Of a stretch of DNA of 64,000 bases, positions 8,270-15,353 are shown piece by piece. The notes beneath the pieces were generated by a model. The model did not search any database. It was not told the origin of the DNA and saw nothing but the letters and a program-made list of their open reading frames with translations. Source of the stretch: CALREJ01 sp964533375 (GTDB lineage Bacteria > Patescibacteriota > Gracilibacteria > Peribacterales > Peribacteraceae); NCBI GenBank assembly GCA_964533375.1, contig CAZHLW010000003.1:20343-84342 (forward strand). The letters run 5' to 3'. Position 1 is the first letter of the stretch. Every line of letters starts with the position of its first letter. The position numbers and the translations under genes were made by a program.

Positions 8270-8601
8270 TGTGCGGAGGGTTCAGATGTGGAAGGTTCGG
8301 ATTCGGTTTTGCGGGTCATTGCCTTTGCAACGTCTTTCTCAACAGCGATGTCTCCCACGCGGGGGACGCGCTTTAGGACTTCTTTCAGGAGGAAATGCTT
8401 GTTCTTCGAGAGCGGCTTGCATTCTTCAATCAGGACTTCGTCGCCGACTGCCACGTCTTTCATATTGTTTAAGTCCACCAGGAATTTCTTGCTGCGGCGG
8501 AAGCTCTTTTTGTAGAGCGGGTGGCTGACCTGGCGGTGGGTAGTCACCGTAATGGTGCCGGTCATTTTTGCCGATGTGACAATTCCTTTCTTGGTGATCA
8601 T
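8266..8601 (-). CDS. rpsQ: 30S ribosomal protein S17
   Basis: 111 residues. The OB-fold core (GIVTSAKMTGTITVTTHR, VGDEVLIEECKPLSKNKHF) is S17. About 25 residues of Ser/Thr/Glu-rich tail extend beyond the usual 85. It overlaps both neighbours (rpmC and rplN) by 4 nt. Confidence 0.96.
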   Translation of the reverse strand: MITKKGIVTSAKMTGTITVTTHRQVSHPLYKKSFRRSKKFLVDLNNMKDVAVGDEVLIEECKPLSKNKHFLLKEVLKRVPRVGDIAVEKDVAKAMTRKTESEPSTSEPSAQ

Positions 8602-8894
8602 TTGGCGGTTGCGGGAGCGGACACTTTAGCCTTCTTGGCTGTCTTTTTCAATGCTGGAGCGGATTTGTCCGCCGTAGCCCCGTTGAGCGGGACGGAGGTG
8701 GACTTTTCGTTCTGGATGGTGAGCATGCGGGCCAGTTCCTTCTTTTCGCGAAGGAAGCGGGCGGTATCCTTTTCGGAACGCATGTGGACATTAATCTGCA
8801 ACTTGGCGACAACAAGGCGCTTCTCGGCAATCTCCTTGCGGAGATCATCCGTCTGCATATTGCGAAGCTCGGTGGTTGTGAGGTGGGTTGCCAT
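8598..8894 (-). CDS. rpmC: 50S ribosomal protein L29 with extended C terminus
   Basis: 98 residues. The first 60 or so form the L29 helical hairpin (TTELRNMQTDDLRKEIAEKRLVVAKLQ, RFLREKKELARML). The tail of about 35 residues is Lys/Ala/Thr-rich, and part of it is encoded by a palindromic element (8668-8697). Typical L29 is 60-70 residues. In spc/S10 order after rplP. Confidence 0.95.
   Translation of the reverse strand: MATHLTTTELRNMQTDDLRKEIAEKRLVVAKLQINVHMRSEKDTARFLREKKELARMLTIQNEKSTSVPLNGATADKSAPALKKTAKKAKVSAPATAK
8668..8697. repeat. Palindromic dispersed element inside rpmC
   Basis: TCCGCCGTAGCCCCGTTGAG begins a unit whose inner CCCGTTGAGCGGG and outer TCCG/CGGA arms pair. The GCCGTAGCCC core recurs at 27022-27055 downstream of lysS. 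Here it is read in frame within the L29 C-terminal extension. Confidence 0.5.
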
Positions 8895-8899
8895 GGGGA

Positions 8900-9358
8900 T
8901 TATGCAGCGAGAGAAGTGGTTGCCTTATCAGCGGAAGCGACAGGGAGCATGTTACTGATGATCTTCGTCTTGAGCGGGAGCTTGTGGCTGGCCAGGCGCA
9001 ATGCCTCGCGGGCCTTTGCTTCCGGCAGACCATCCATTTCAAACACGACGGCGCCGCGCTTGAGGGTGATTGCAAAGTATTCGAGTGATCCTTTTCCTGC
9101 TCCCATCGGCACTTCTGCTGCTTTCTTTGTCACAGCGGTGTGCGGGAAGATGCGGATCCAGATTTTACCTCCGCGCTGGACGGAGTGCGTCATTGCCTTA
9201 CGAGCGGCTTCAATCTGGCGTGCCGTGATTTCACCACTTTCGAGCACTTTGAGACCAATGGAACCAAAAGCGAGGGTTGCGCCACGCGTGGCCTTGCCTC
9301 CGACGGCACCGCGGTTTCTGTGTGGCTTCCGATATTTGAGCTTCTTGGGTTCTAACAT
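8900..9358 (-). CDS. rplP: 50S ribosomal protein L16
   Basis: 152 residues. MLEPKKLKYRKPHR and the central conserved region (GSIGLKVLESGEITARQIEAARKAMTH) identify L16. It supports the A-site and elongation-factor binding area. It is a little longer than the usual 136-144 residues, with an Ala/Thr-rich end. It lies 2 nt after rpsC. Confidence 0.97.
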   Translation of the reverse strand: MLEPKKLKYRKPHRNRGAVGGKATRGATLAFGSIGLKVLESGEITARQIEAARKAMTHSVQRGGKIWIRIFPHTAVTKKAAEVPMGAGKGSLEYFAITLKRGAVVFEMDGLPEAKAREALRLASHKLPLKTKIISNMLPVASADKATTSLAA

Positions 9359-9360
9359 GG

Positions 9361-10029
9361 TTACTTGGTGGGAGCGATGGAATCAGTCTGAGCCTGCTGG
9401 ATGTTCTTAAACACCATTCCTTTGTAGACCCATACCTTGATGCCGATGGTGCCAAATTTCGTGATGGCGTGGCGGCGTGCGAACTGGATGTTCGCGCGGA
9501 GAGTCTGCAAGGGGATGTTGCCTTCTTTGAAGAGTTCATTGCGGGCAATTTCCGCACCATTCAGGCGTCCGGCAACGAGCACTTTCACACCGAGTGCACC
9601 GGACTGCATTGCTTTTTCCATCGCCATTTTGGCGGCACGGCGGTACGGCATGCGGCGGGTGATCTGTCCCTGGATGTTTTCTGCAATGGAGACAGCGTCT
9701 GTATCCGGAGCACGCAGTTCCTGGATAACAACTTCGAAGTTGCCGCCGAAACGCTTTTCCAGATCCTTCTTCAGGTCTTCAATAGCAGCGCCCTGCTTGC
9801 CGATAATCACACCGGGCTTGCTGGATTCGATGGTGACAGATGTGCGCTTACTGCGCTCAATACCAATGGAACTGATACCTGCATCCTTCAGCTTCCCCAT
9901 GATATACCGCTTAATCAGCTGATCCTGCAGGAACAAATCACGGTACTTTTTGCCGCGTGCGAACCAGACGGATGCCCATGTGTGGGTGATTCCGATTCGG
10001 AAGCCGTTGGGATTAACTTTCTGACCCAT
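9361..10029 (-). CDS. rpsC: 30S ribosomal protein S3
   Basis: 222 residues. It begins MGQKVNPNGFRIGI, has the KH-domain loop GVIIGKQGAAIEDL, and ends with the S3 C-terminal domain (RMPYRRAAKMAMEKAM, ARRHAITKFGTIGIKVW). It lines the mRNA entry site. Between rplV and rplP. Confidence 0.97.
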   Translation of the reverse strand: MGQKVNPNGFRIGITHTWASVWFARGKKYRDLFLQDQLIKRYIMGKLKDAGISSIGIERSKRTSVTIESSKPGVIIGKQGAAIEDLKKDLEKRFGGNFEVVIQELRAPDTDAVSIAENIQGQITRRMPYRRAAKMAMEKAMQSGALGVKVLVAGRLNGAEIARNELFKEGNIPLQTLRANIQFARRHAITKFGTIGIKVWVYKGMVFKNIQQAQTDSIAPTK

Positions 10030-10053
10030 AAGAGTGATAAGTGAGGGGAGCTT

Positions 10054-10074
10054 GCCCTGAGCGGCAGCGAAGGG
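10054..10074. repeat. Dispersed palindrome between rplV and rpsC
   Basis: GCCCTGAGCGGCAGCGAAGG followed by GTTAGG. The same CCCTGAGC...CGAAGGG pattern, again ending directly at a ribosomal gene stop codon, occurs at 11881-11901. The arms CCCT and AGGG can pair. Confidence 0.65.
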
Positions 10075-10623
10075 TTAGGACTGGGAGGAAGCAGAATTAT
10101 CAGAAACTTTCTTCTCTGCCTGTACTTCGCTTGTCGCGGTTGCGGGCTGAGAGGAGCTGACATCTTTTACAGGAGTTTTTGCAGCTTGTGAAGCTGTTTT
10201 CTTCTGAGTTGCAGTAGGCTTCTCTCCCTGAGCCTGTCGAACGGGTTTGGTAGCAGCCTTTGTCTCTTTCTTTGCCTGAGCCTCCGCATGAACACCGTCT
10301 GAAATGCCGAGAGCGACGGAAATGTGGCTCATGAACTTGTTCATCATACGCATGCGGCCTCTCGCCATCGGCACACCGCGCTGGTAGGCCATTCCCTGGT
10401 TGACGATGATGGTTTTGATCATGAGGTTTCCCTTGCGCTGCTTGTCGTTATGCTCAGCGTTGGCAACAGCCGACTTTACGAGCGTTTCGACCAGACGGGC
10501 GCCTTTCTTGTTCGTCTTTGCAAGAGCAGTCAGTGCCTCATCCACGCGCATGCCGCGCACCATCATGGCAATGATGTTTGCTTTCTTCGGAGCGATGCGG
10601 GCGGAGCGGAGATAGGCTTTCAT
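10075..10623 (-). CDS. rplV: 50S ribosomal protein L22 with long tail
   Basis: 182 residues. The first 112 or so are L22 (MKAYLRSARIAPKKANIIA, RMRMMNKFMSHISVALG). The remaining 70 are Lys/Ala/Thr/Ser-rich and low complexity. They include PVRQAQGEKP, encoded by a dispersed palindrome (10226-10246). L22 lines the peptide exit tunnel; its C terminus normally faces the solvent, so an extension is tolerable. Confidence 0.96.
   Translation of the reverse strand: MKAYLRSARIAPKKANIIAMMVRGMRVDEALTALAKTNKKGARLVETLVKSAVANAEHNDKQRKGNLMIKTIIVNQGMAYQRGVPMARGRMRMMNKFMSHISVALGISDGVHAEAQAKKETKAATKPVRQAQGEKPTATQKKTASQAAKTPVKDVSSSQPATATSEVQAEKKVSDNSASSQS
10226..10246. repeat. Dispersed palindrome in frame within rplV
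   Basis: CCCTGAGCCTGTCGAACGGG, the same family as 10054-10074 and 11881-11901. On the minus strand it encodes PVRQAQGE within the L22 C-terminal extension. Confidence 0.65.
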
Positions 10624-10634
10624 GGGATGAGGGG

Positions 10635-10678
10635 GATCGGCGATCAGAGATCAGAGATCGGGAGTGGAATTATTTCTT
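10635..10678. repeat. Heptamer-repeat half element at the 3' end of rpsS
   Basis: Four 7-nt units (GATCGGC GATCAGA GATCAGA), then GATCGGG and GAGTGGAATTATTTCTT. Read on the minus strand this is AAGAAATAATTCCACTCCC followed by heptamers, which matches the core and right arm of the full elements at 26348-26430, 55431-55528 and 57145-57242. The core overlaps the last codons and stop of rpsS. Confidence 0.65.
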
Positions 10679-10960
10679 GGCGGGAGCGGGAGCGGCGGCC
10701 ATCTTGCCTCCGTGGCCCTTAAACTTCGTGGTCCAGGCAAACTCACCGAGTTTGTGACCGACCATCTGTTCCGTGACATACACAGGCAGGAATTCTTTTC
10801 CGTTGTGGACAGCGAAGGTGAAGCCAACGAATTCAGGCGGGATGTCGCAGTCACGGGCCCAGGTCTTGATGATCTTCTTTTCACCCTTGGCTATCTGTGC
10901 GTTGACCTTTCCGAGCAGGCGTTCGTTGATGTGTGGGCCTTTCTTGAGGGAGCGGGACAT
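10670..10960 (-). CDS. rpsS: 30S ribosomal protein S19
   Basis: 96 residues. MSRSLKKGPHINERLL and the FLPVYVTEQMVGHKLGEFA region are S19. It ends in an Ala/Pro/Lys tail. Between rplB and rplV in S10-operon order. Confidence 0.97.
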   Translation of the reverse strand: MSRSLKKGPHINERLLGKVNAQIAKGEKKIIKTWARDCDIPPEFVGFTFAVHNGKEFLPVYVTEQMVGHKLGEFAWTTKFKGHGGKMAAAPAPAKK

Positions 10961-10967
10961 CTTAGGT

Positions 10968-10994
10968 GATAGGAAGTAGGAAGTAGGAGTAGGG
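10968..10994. repeat. Heptamer array between rplB and rpsS
   Basis: GATAGGAAGTAGGAAGTAGG then AGTAGGG, a 7-nt period (GGAAGTA). Same architecture as the other heptamer arrays but with a different heptamer and no clear ATTCCACC core beside it. Confidence 0.55.
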
Positions 10995-11008
10995 AGATTC
11001 AGAGGGGA

Positions 11009-11857
11009 TTATTTCTTCTTGTTCTTCTTCACGCGGCGGCGAACGATCATATTGCTGCTCTTGAGCTTGCGCTTGCGGGTCTTCACACCGAGGGCCTTCT
11101 TTCCCCACTTCGTCTTGGGGGCCTTGAGACCGACCGGGTTGTGGCCTTCTCCTCCTCCGTGCGGGTGATCGACGGCGTTCATGGACTTACCAAGCACATG
11201 CGGACGGATACCGCGCCAGCGCATACGTCCCGCCTTTCCCCAGCTGATAAGGCTGTGTTCGGGGTTGGAGACGATACCGATGGTAGCGCTGCATTCCTTC
11301 TGGACTTTGCGCATTTCACTCGAAGGCAGTTCGATGAGGGCATACGGGCCGTCGAAACCGACGAGCGTTGCGGATGTTCCTGCGGAGCGGACAATCTGTC
11401 CACCCTGACCCGGGCGCATTTCAACGTTAAAGACCTTATAACCAACCGGGATGTACTGGAGCTGCATGCGGTTTCCTGTCTTCACCTTCGTGCGCTCTCC
11501 GGCAACAATGCTATCACCCACTTTCAGAGTCTGTGGAGCAAGGACGTAGCGCTTTTCACCATCGGCATAGTGCACGAGGGCAATATAGGAGGTGCGGTTT
11601 GGATCGTATTCGAGGGACATGATGGTTCCCGGAACACCTGCTTTGTCGATCTGGCGGAAGTCGATATCGCGCAGCAGTTTCTTGTGTCCTCCACCGCGGC
11701 GGCGGATGGCAATGCGGCCGGAGCCGTCGCGTCCGTTAATGCGGCGCTTTCCCTTCGTCAGTCCCTTCTCGGGACGCTTTTTCGTAAGCTCAGAGAAGTC
11801 TGCGACGGTGTAAGCGCGCCTGGCAGAGGTCGTTGGTTTGAGCTTCTTGAGCGGCAT
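11009..11857 (-). CDS. rplB: 50S ribosomal protein L2
   Basis: 282 residues, the normal length. The conserved VDHPHGGGEGHNP loop, which includes the invariant His near the peptidyl transferase centre, is present, as are GRDGSGRIAIRRRGGGHKK and the Lys-rich C terminus. S10-operon position between rplW and rpsS. Confidence 0.98.
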   Translation of the reverse strand: MPLKKLKPTTSARRAYTVADFSELTKKRPEKGLTKGKRRINGRDGSGRIAIRRRGGGHKKLLRDIDFRQIDKAGVPGTIMSLEYDPNRTSYIALVHYADGEKRYVLAPQTLKVGDSIVAGERTKVKTGNRMQLQYIPVGYKVFNVEMRPGQGGQIVRSAGTSATLVGFDGPYALIELPSSEMRKVQKECSATIGIVSNPEHSLISWGKAGRMRWRGIRPHVLGKSMNAVDHPHGGGEGHNPVGLKAPKTKWGKKALGVKTRKRKLKSSNMIVRRRVKKNKKK

Positions 11858-11880
11858 GAGAGTAAAGGGGAGAGGGACTT

Positions 11881-11901
11881 GCCCTGAGCGGAGTCGAAGG
11901 G
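11881..11901. repeat. Dispersed palindrome between rplW and rplB
   Basis: GCCCTGAGCGGAGTCGAAGG followed by GTTAGGAGG. Near-identical to 10054-10074, and likewise ending exactly at the stop codon of the upstream ribosomal gene. Confidence 0.7.
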
Positions 11902-12201
11902 TTAGGAGGCTTTGAACTTAGAGAAATCGAGAGCAGAACTCTTCTCGGTGAGGGTGACCATCATTTTCTTTGATGGGTGGCGCTTCGTCATCACGCGTCC
12001 GGCGCCGAGGTTGCGGGTCTTTGTGGTAGTGCGCATGACACGGATACTTGCGACATCAACCTGGTAGAACTTTGTAAGAGCGGTTTTGACATCGATCTTC
12101 GTCGCACCATTCTGGACTCTGAGCGTGTAGCTGCGTCCGGCCTTCTGGCGTTCTGCCTTTTCTGTGACGATGGGACCGAGGATGATGCGGGAGATATCCA
12201 T
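11902..12201 (-). CDS. rplW: 50S ribosomal protein L23
   Basis: 99 residues. LGPIVTEKAERQKAGRSYTL and the basic loop (RTTKTRNLGAGRVMTKRH) are L23. It sits at the tunnel exit and docks SRP and trigger factor. Between rplD and rplB. Confidence 0.96.
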   Translation of the reverse strand: MDISRIILGPIVTEKAERQKAGRSYTLRVQNGATKIDVKTALTKFYQVDVASIRVMRTTTKTRNLGAGRVMTKRHPSKKMMVTLTEKSSALDFSKFKAS

Positions 12202-12210
12202 GGGAGGGGG

Positions 12211-12954
12211 TTAGGATTTCTTGGTAGAAGTCTTCTTTGCAGCGGTTTTCTTCGCTGCTTTCACTTTCGGTTCGGACTTGAGCTTCGCAACCGGAGCGCG
12301 CTTTGTGGTGTTTGCGACGTGCTCCTTCTTTCCAAACAGCTTGTCTGCTTCATCGATTGCATCCACCAGGAAGACGATGCTCTTTGCGTTCAGCACTTCC
12401 TCTGCGTTCAGGTACGCTGCGCGCACGGTTTCGGTGCGGGCAATATTGCGTGCGGAGAGCTGCAGGGACTTATGTTCGGACGGGCTGACAATCAGAATAT
12501 TGCGGCCGTACGAAACGGGCAATTTCTTGAGCAGATCCGCCAATGTCTTGGTTTTGATGGTTTCAGGGAAGCTGTCCACTGCAACAATAGCACCCTTGTT
12601 TGCCATCACGCTCAGACAGCTGCGGAGCGCTGCATGGCGCATTTTCTTCGGCATGTCTTTCGTCCAGTTGCGGTCGTTTCTGGGACCGAAGTTCTTTCCA
12701 CCTCCGCGCATGAGAGAGTTTCTAATAGCACCGTGGCGTGCGCCTCCGGTGTGCTTCTGGGGCTTGATTTTGCGGGTGGAACCCTGGACTTCGCTCTGCG
12801 TCTTCACGTGGGCCGGGGACTGGCGGCGGTTTGCCTGCTGCATCACCACAGCCTGGTGCATGAGACCCCAGTTTGCATCGGCTCCGAAGAGCGAGGCTGG
12901 GAGGTCCATGGATTTCACCTTGGAGCCGGTGGCGGAGAAAACATCAATAGTCAT
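12211..12954 (-). CDS. rplD: 50S ribosomal protein L4
   Basis: 247 residues. The tunnel-loop region (STRKIKPQKHTGGARHGAIR, GGGKNFGPRNDRNW) and the C-terminal part (ILIVSPSEHKSLQLSARNI) identify L4. The last 30 or so residues are a Lys/Ala/Thr tail. In Gammaproteobacteria L4 represses the S10 operon through the leader; whether that happens here is unknown. Confidence 0.96.
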   Translation of the reverse strand: MTIDVFSATGSKVKSMDLPASLFGADANWGLMHQAVVMQQANRRQSPAHVKTQSEVQGSTRKIKPQKHTGGARHGAIRNSLMRGGGKNFGPRNDRNWTKDMPKKMRHAALRSCLSVMANKGAIVAVDSFPETIKTKTLADLLKKLPVSYGRNILIVSPSEHKSLQLSARNIARTETVRAAYLNAEEVLNAKSIVFLVDAIDEADKLFGKKEHVANTTKRAPVAKLKSEPKVKAAKKTAAKKTSTKKS

Positions 12955-12959
12955 AAGGA

Positions 12960-13562
12960 TTACTTGGATTGCTCAAGAGTAAGGAACACATGGGAACCAT
13001 TCGGGCCCGGAACCGGACCTTTGATGGCAATCAGATTCTTTTTGAGGTCATTGATGACAACCGGACGATGCTTGATGGTGATCTTATCCAGTCCCATGTG
13101 CCCGGCCATGCGCTTTCCTTTGAAGATACGTCCCGGCCAGGTACGCATACCGATGGAACCCGGTTCGCGCTTGAAGTGGGAGCCATGGGAGCCCGGACCT
13201 CCGTGGAAGCCGTGGCGCTTCATAACACCGGCAAAACCCTTTCCTTTGCTGATTCCTTCAACGCTGACCATGGAATCGGTCGGCATCACTTCCACAGTAA
13301 GGTTCTTGCCTGCTTCCATACCATCCAGGGATTCAACCTGGAATTCCTTCTGCAGGGCGTAACGGGTGTGTTCAGCGCCCTTGCGGGACTTCCACTGCTT
13401 GGCACCGATTCCAAGGACAACGGCATCATAACCGTCCTTTTCCTTTGTTTTGGTGCGAACAACGGTGTTCGGCTGAATTTCGAGATACGTGACGGGGACA
13501 GCCTCGCCCGTGGGCAAGAATGCTCGTGACATACCGATCTTTTTGGCGATGAGACCAATCAT
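12960..13562 (-). CDS. rplC: 50S ribosomal protein L3
   Basis: 200 residues. MIGLIAKKIGMSRAF and the L3 core (GKGFAGVMKRHGFHGG, GSIGMRTWPGRIFKGKRMAG) are unmistakable. It is the first gene of the array. rpsJ (S10), which usually precedes it, is not in this window. Preceded by a leader of about 85 nt and a good promoter. Confidence 0.97.
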   Translation of the reverse strand: MIGLIAKKIGMSRAFLPTGEAVPVTYLEIQPNTVVRTKTKEKDGYDAVVLGIGAKQWKSRKGAEHTRYALQKEFQVESLDGMEAGKNLTVEVMPTDSMVSVEGISKGKGFAGVMKRHGFHGGPGSHGSHFKREPGSIGMRTWPGRIFKGKRMAGHMGLDKITIKHRPVVINDLKKNLIAIKGPVPGPNGSHVFLTLEQSK

Positions 13563-13626
13563 AGGAGTGCTTGGAGGTTCCTCTGGGCTGCTTGTTTAGT
13601 GCTTTAGGGGCGACGTAAAGGCGGCC

Positions 13627-13684
13627 TCGAACGTAAGCGAGGAGAAAGTGCGGGGAGTTTAGAAACCTTTCTCTGCGGAGTCAA
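13627..13684 (-). promoter_or_regulatory. Ribosomal operon promoter and leader hairpin
   Basis: On the minus strand: TTGACT (13679-13684), a 17-bp spacer, TAAACT (13656-13661), predicted start near 13649. The leader then contains CCTCGCTTACGTTCGAGG (13627-13644), a short hairpin. The rest of 13563-13770 shows nothing else apart from the -10 of the divergent gene. Confidence 0.75.
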
Positions 13685-13757
13685 ATGTATTTTGCAGCTT
13701 TCTGCGGGAATCAGCGGAGTTTTGGAGGGGGCCCTATAAAAGAAGTGGCAAAGTGCC

Positions 13758-13763
13758 TACACT
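13758..13763 (+). promoter_or_regulatory. -10 element for a leaderless gene
   Basis: TACACT followed by 7 nt and then the ATG at 13771. Transcription usually starts 6-8 nt after a -10 hexamer, so the mRNA would begin at or beside the start codon. The same geometry recurs through the window. Confidence 0.6.
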
Positions 13764-13770
13764 CGCTGCC

Positions 13771-14607
13771 ATGACCCTGCTTGCAAGAACTCTTGCCCGT
13801 TTTCCGCTGATGGCGCGTCTGCAAGCCAAAAAACACGCACGGATTGATGCGTATCTGAAGCTCCATCTGCTGGAGAACCCGACGTACGATGATCCCAAAC
13901 GCCTGAATCGCTTCGAGTTCCAGGCCTATTCCCAAAGCGGTGAAGACGGCATTATCGCAGAAATTTTCCGGCGCATCGGTGTAAAAAACCGTGTGTTTGT
14001 GGAATGCGGAGTTGGTGACGGCTACGAATGTAACTCCCTGTATTTGCTGATGCAGGGATGGACCGGTGTTTGGATAGAAGGCAATCCCCGCTTCTGCCGT
14101 ACCATTCGCCGCGCGCACGCGGACAGCATCAGCGACAAAAAATTGATACTAAAGGAAGTGATGATAACGCCGGACACTGTTGATGATCTTCTGATGCAAT
14201 CGGGTATTGATGATGAACCGGATCTGCTCTCGATTGATACCGATGGCAATGATTACTGGCTCTGGAAGAGCGTCCAGCACAAGCAGCCGAGAGTGGTGGT
14301 GATTGAATACAATGCGCTGCACCGGCCTCCTGTGGAGTGGATCATGAAAGAAAATCCGGCGCACACCTGGACGCGCGACACGTACTACGGTGCGAGTCTG
14401 TCGTCTCTGGAAAAACTGGGACAGGAAAAAGGCTACACGCTGGTCGGGTGTAACTTCAGCGGCGGCAACGCGTTTTTTGTGCGCAGTGATCTGGTGAGTG
14501 ACAAGTTTGTGATGGCTGATGCCACGTACCACTACGAACCGCTGCGTCTGTTTCTGCTGCGGCCTGCGGGTGCGTTTCCTATACGATTGACGGAGCAGCG
14601 CTCATGA
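13771..14607 (+). CDS. FkbM-like SAM-dependent methyltransferase
   Basis: 278 residues from the leaderless ATG. An in-frame codon 18 nt upstream is less likely. FEFQAYSQSGEDGIIAEIF then VFVECGVGDGYECNSLYL form the SAM-binding glycine motif, followed by GVWIEGNPRFC and LLSIDTDGNDYWLW. This arrangement is seen in FkbM-type and related methyltransferases of glycan loci. It is the first gene of a surface-glycan cluster and overlaps the next gene by 4 nt. The substrate is unknown, probably a sugar or lipid-linked glycan. Confidence 0.7.
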   Translation: MTLLARTLARFPLMARLQAKKHARIDAYLKLHLLENPTYDDPKRLNRFEFQAYSQSGEDGIIAEIFRRIGVKNRVFVECGVGDGYECNSLYLLMQGWTGVWIEGNPRFCRTIRRAHADSISDKKLILKEVMITPDTVDDLLMQSGIDDEPDLLSIDTDGNDYWLWKSVQHKQPRVVVIEYNALHRPPVEWIMKENPAHTWTRDTYYGASLSSLEKLGQEKGYTLVGCNFSGGNAFFVRSDLVSDKFVMADATYHYEPLRLFLLRPAGAFPIRLTEQRS

Positions 14608-15353
14608 AAACGGTGATGATCCTGCTGCGGCGTCTGCACTGGTTTTGGGTGACTGTTCTGTATGAGCTGAGTCTCGTACTCCAGTATCCTGTGATGACAG
14701 CATGGTATCTCTGGGTGCGCACAAGCGACGGCCGTGTGCATTTTTCGATTGGCGACAGTCACGCACTTTTTAGCTTCGCACGCATCCGTCATATCATTCG
14801 TTTGCCTATTGGACCTGTAACCATGCACCGTATTGGACGGGACGGACTTCAGGCATTTCCCCTCTTCCGGACGCACTCTTTCTTCTGGCCACAGCGGACA
14901 CTACAAAAAGGGGACACAGTGTTTTTTTCGTTTGGAGAAATTGATTGCCGGTGCCACATCAACAAACAGATTGAGAGCGGACGCACGGAAGAAGACGTCA
15001 TCAGCAGTCTTGCAACTGCGTACGTACAGGCCATCGTGCAGGAACGACACGACGGTGTAACCTTTGCGCTGATGAGCGTGACGCCGCCCGCACGCGCGGC
15101 GGATCTGCAGGATTTCCGTATTTTCCAGCCGCAGGGATCGGACGAAGAGCGATCGCGCTACACACGTCTTTTGAATGAAGCATTGCAGAGGCAGGCGATG
15201 CAGCATCATCTTCTGTACGTTGATACCTACAGCCACTACAAAGATGCAGACGGTATGCTGCGCTATCCCCTGTCCGACGGGAAAACGCACATCAGTGATC
15301 CAGATGGAATGCGGCAACTAGTCCATCACTCTCTCGGTGATGATGGAGTGTGA
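14604..15353 (+). CDS. SGNH/GDSL-like hydrolase
   Basis: 249 residues with an N-terminal hydrophobic segment (about 12-37). FSIGDSHALFSF resembles block I of SGNH hydrolases (GDS with the nucleophilic Ser), FFSFGEIDCR fits the block carrying Gly, and LSDGKTHISDPDG fits the D-x-x-H block. Such enzymes add or remove acetyl or acyl groups on sugars. ATGA coupling to the upstream methyltransferase. Its 3' end overlaps the convergent glycosyltransferase by 28 nt. Family assignment is moderate because the blocks are divergent. Confidence 0.6.
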   Translation: MKTVMILLRRLHWFWVTVLYELSLVLQYPVMTAWYLWVRTSDGRVHFSIGDSHALFSFARIRHIIRLPIGPVTMHRIGRDGLQAFPLFRTHSFFWPQRTLQKGDTVFFSFGEIDCRCHINKQIESGRTEEDVISSLATAYVQAIVQERHDGVTFALMSVTPPARAADLQDFRIFQPQGSDEERSRYTRLLNEALQRQAMQHHLLYVDTYSHYKDADGMLRYPLSDGKTHISDPDGMRQLVHHSLGDDGV

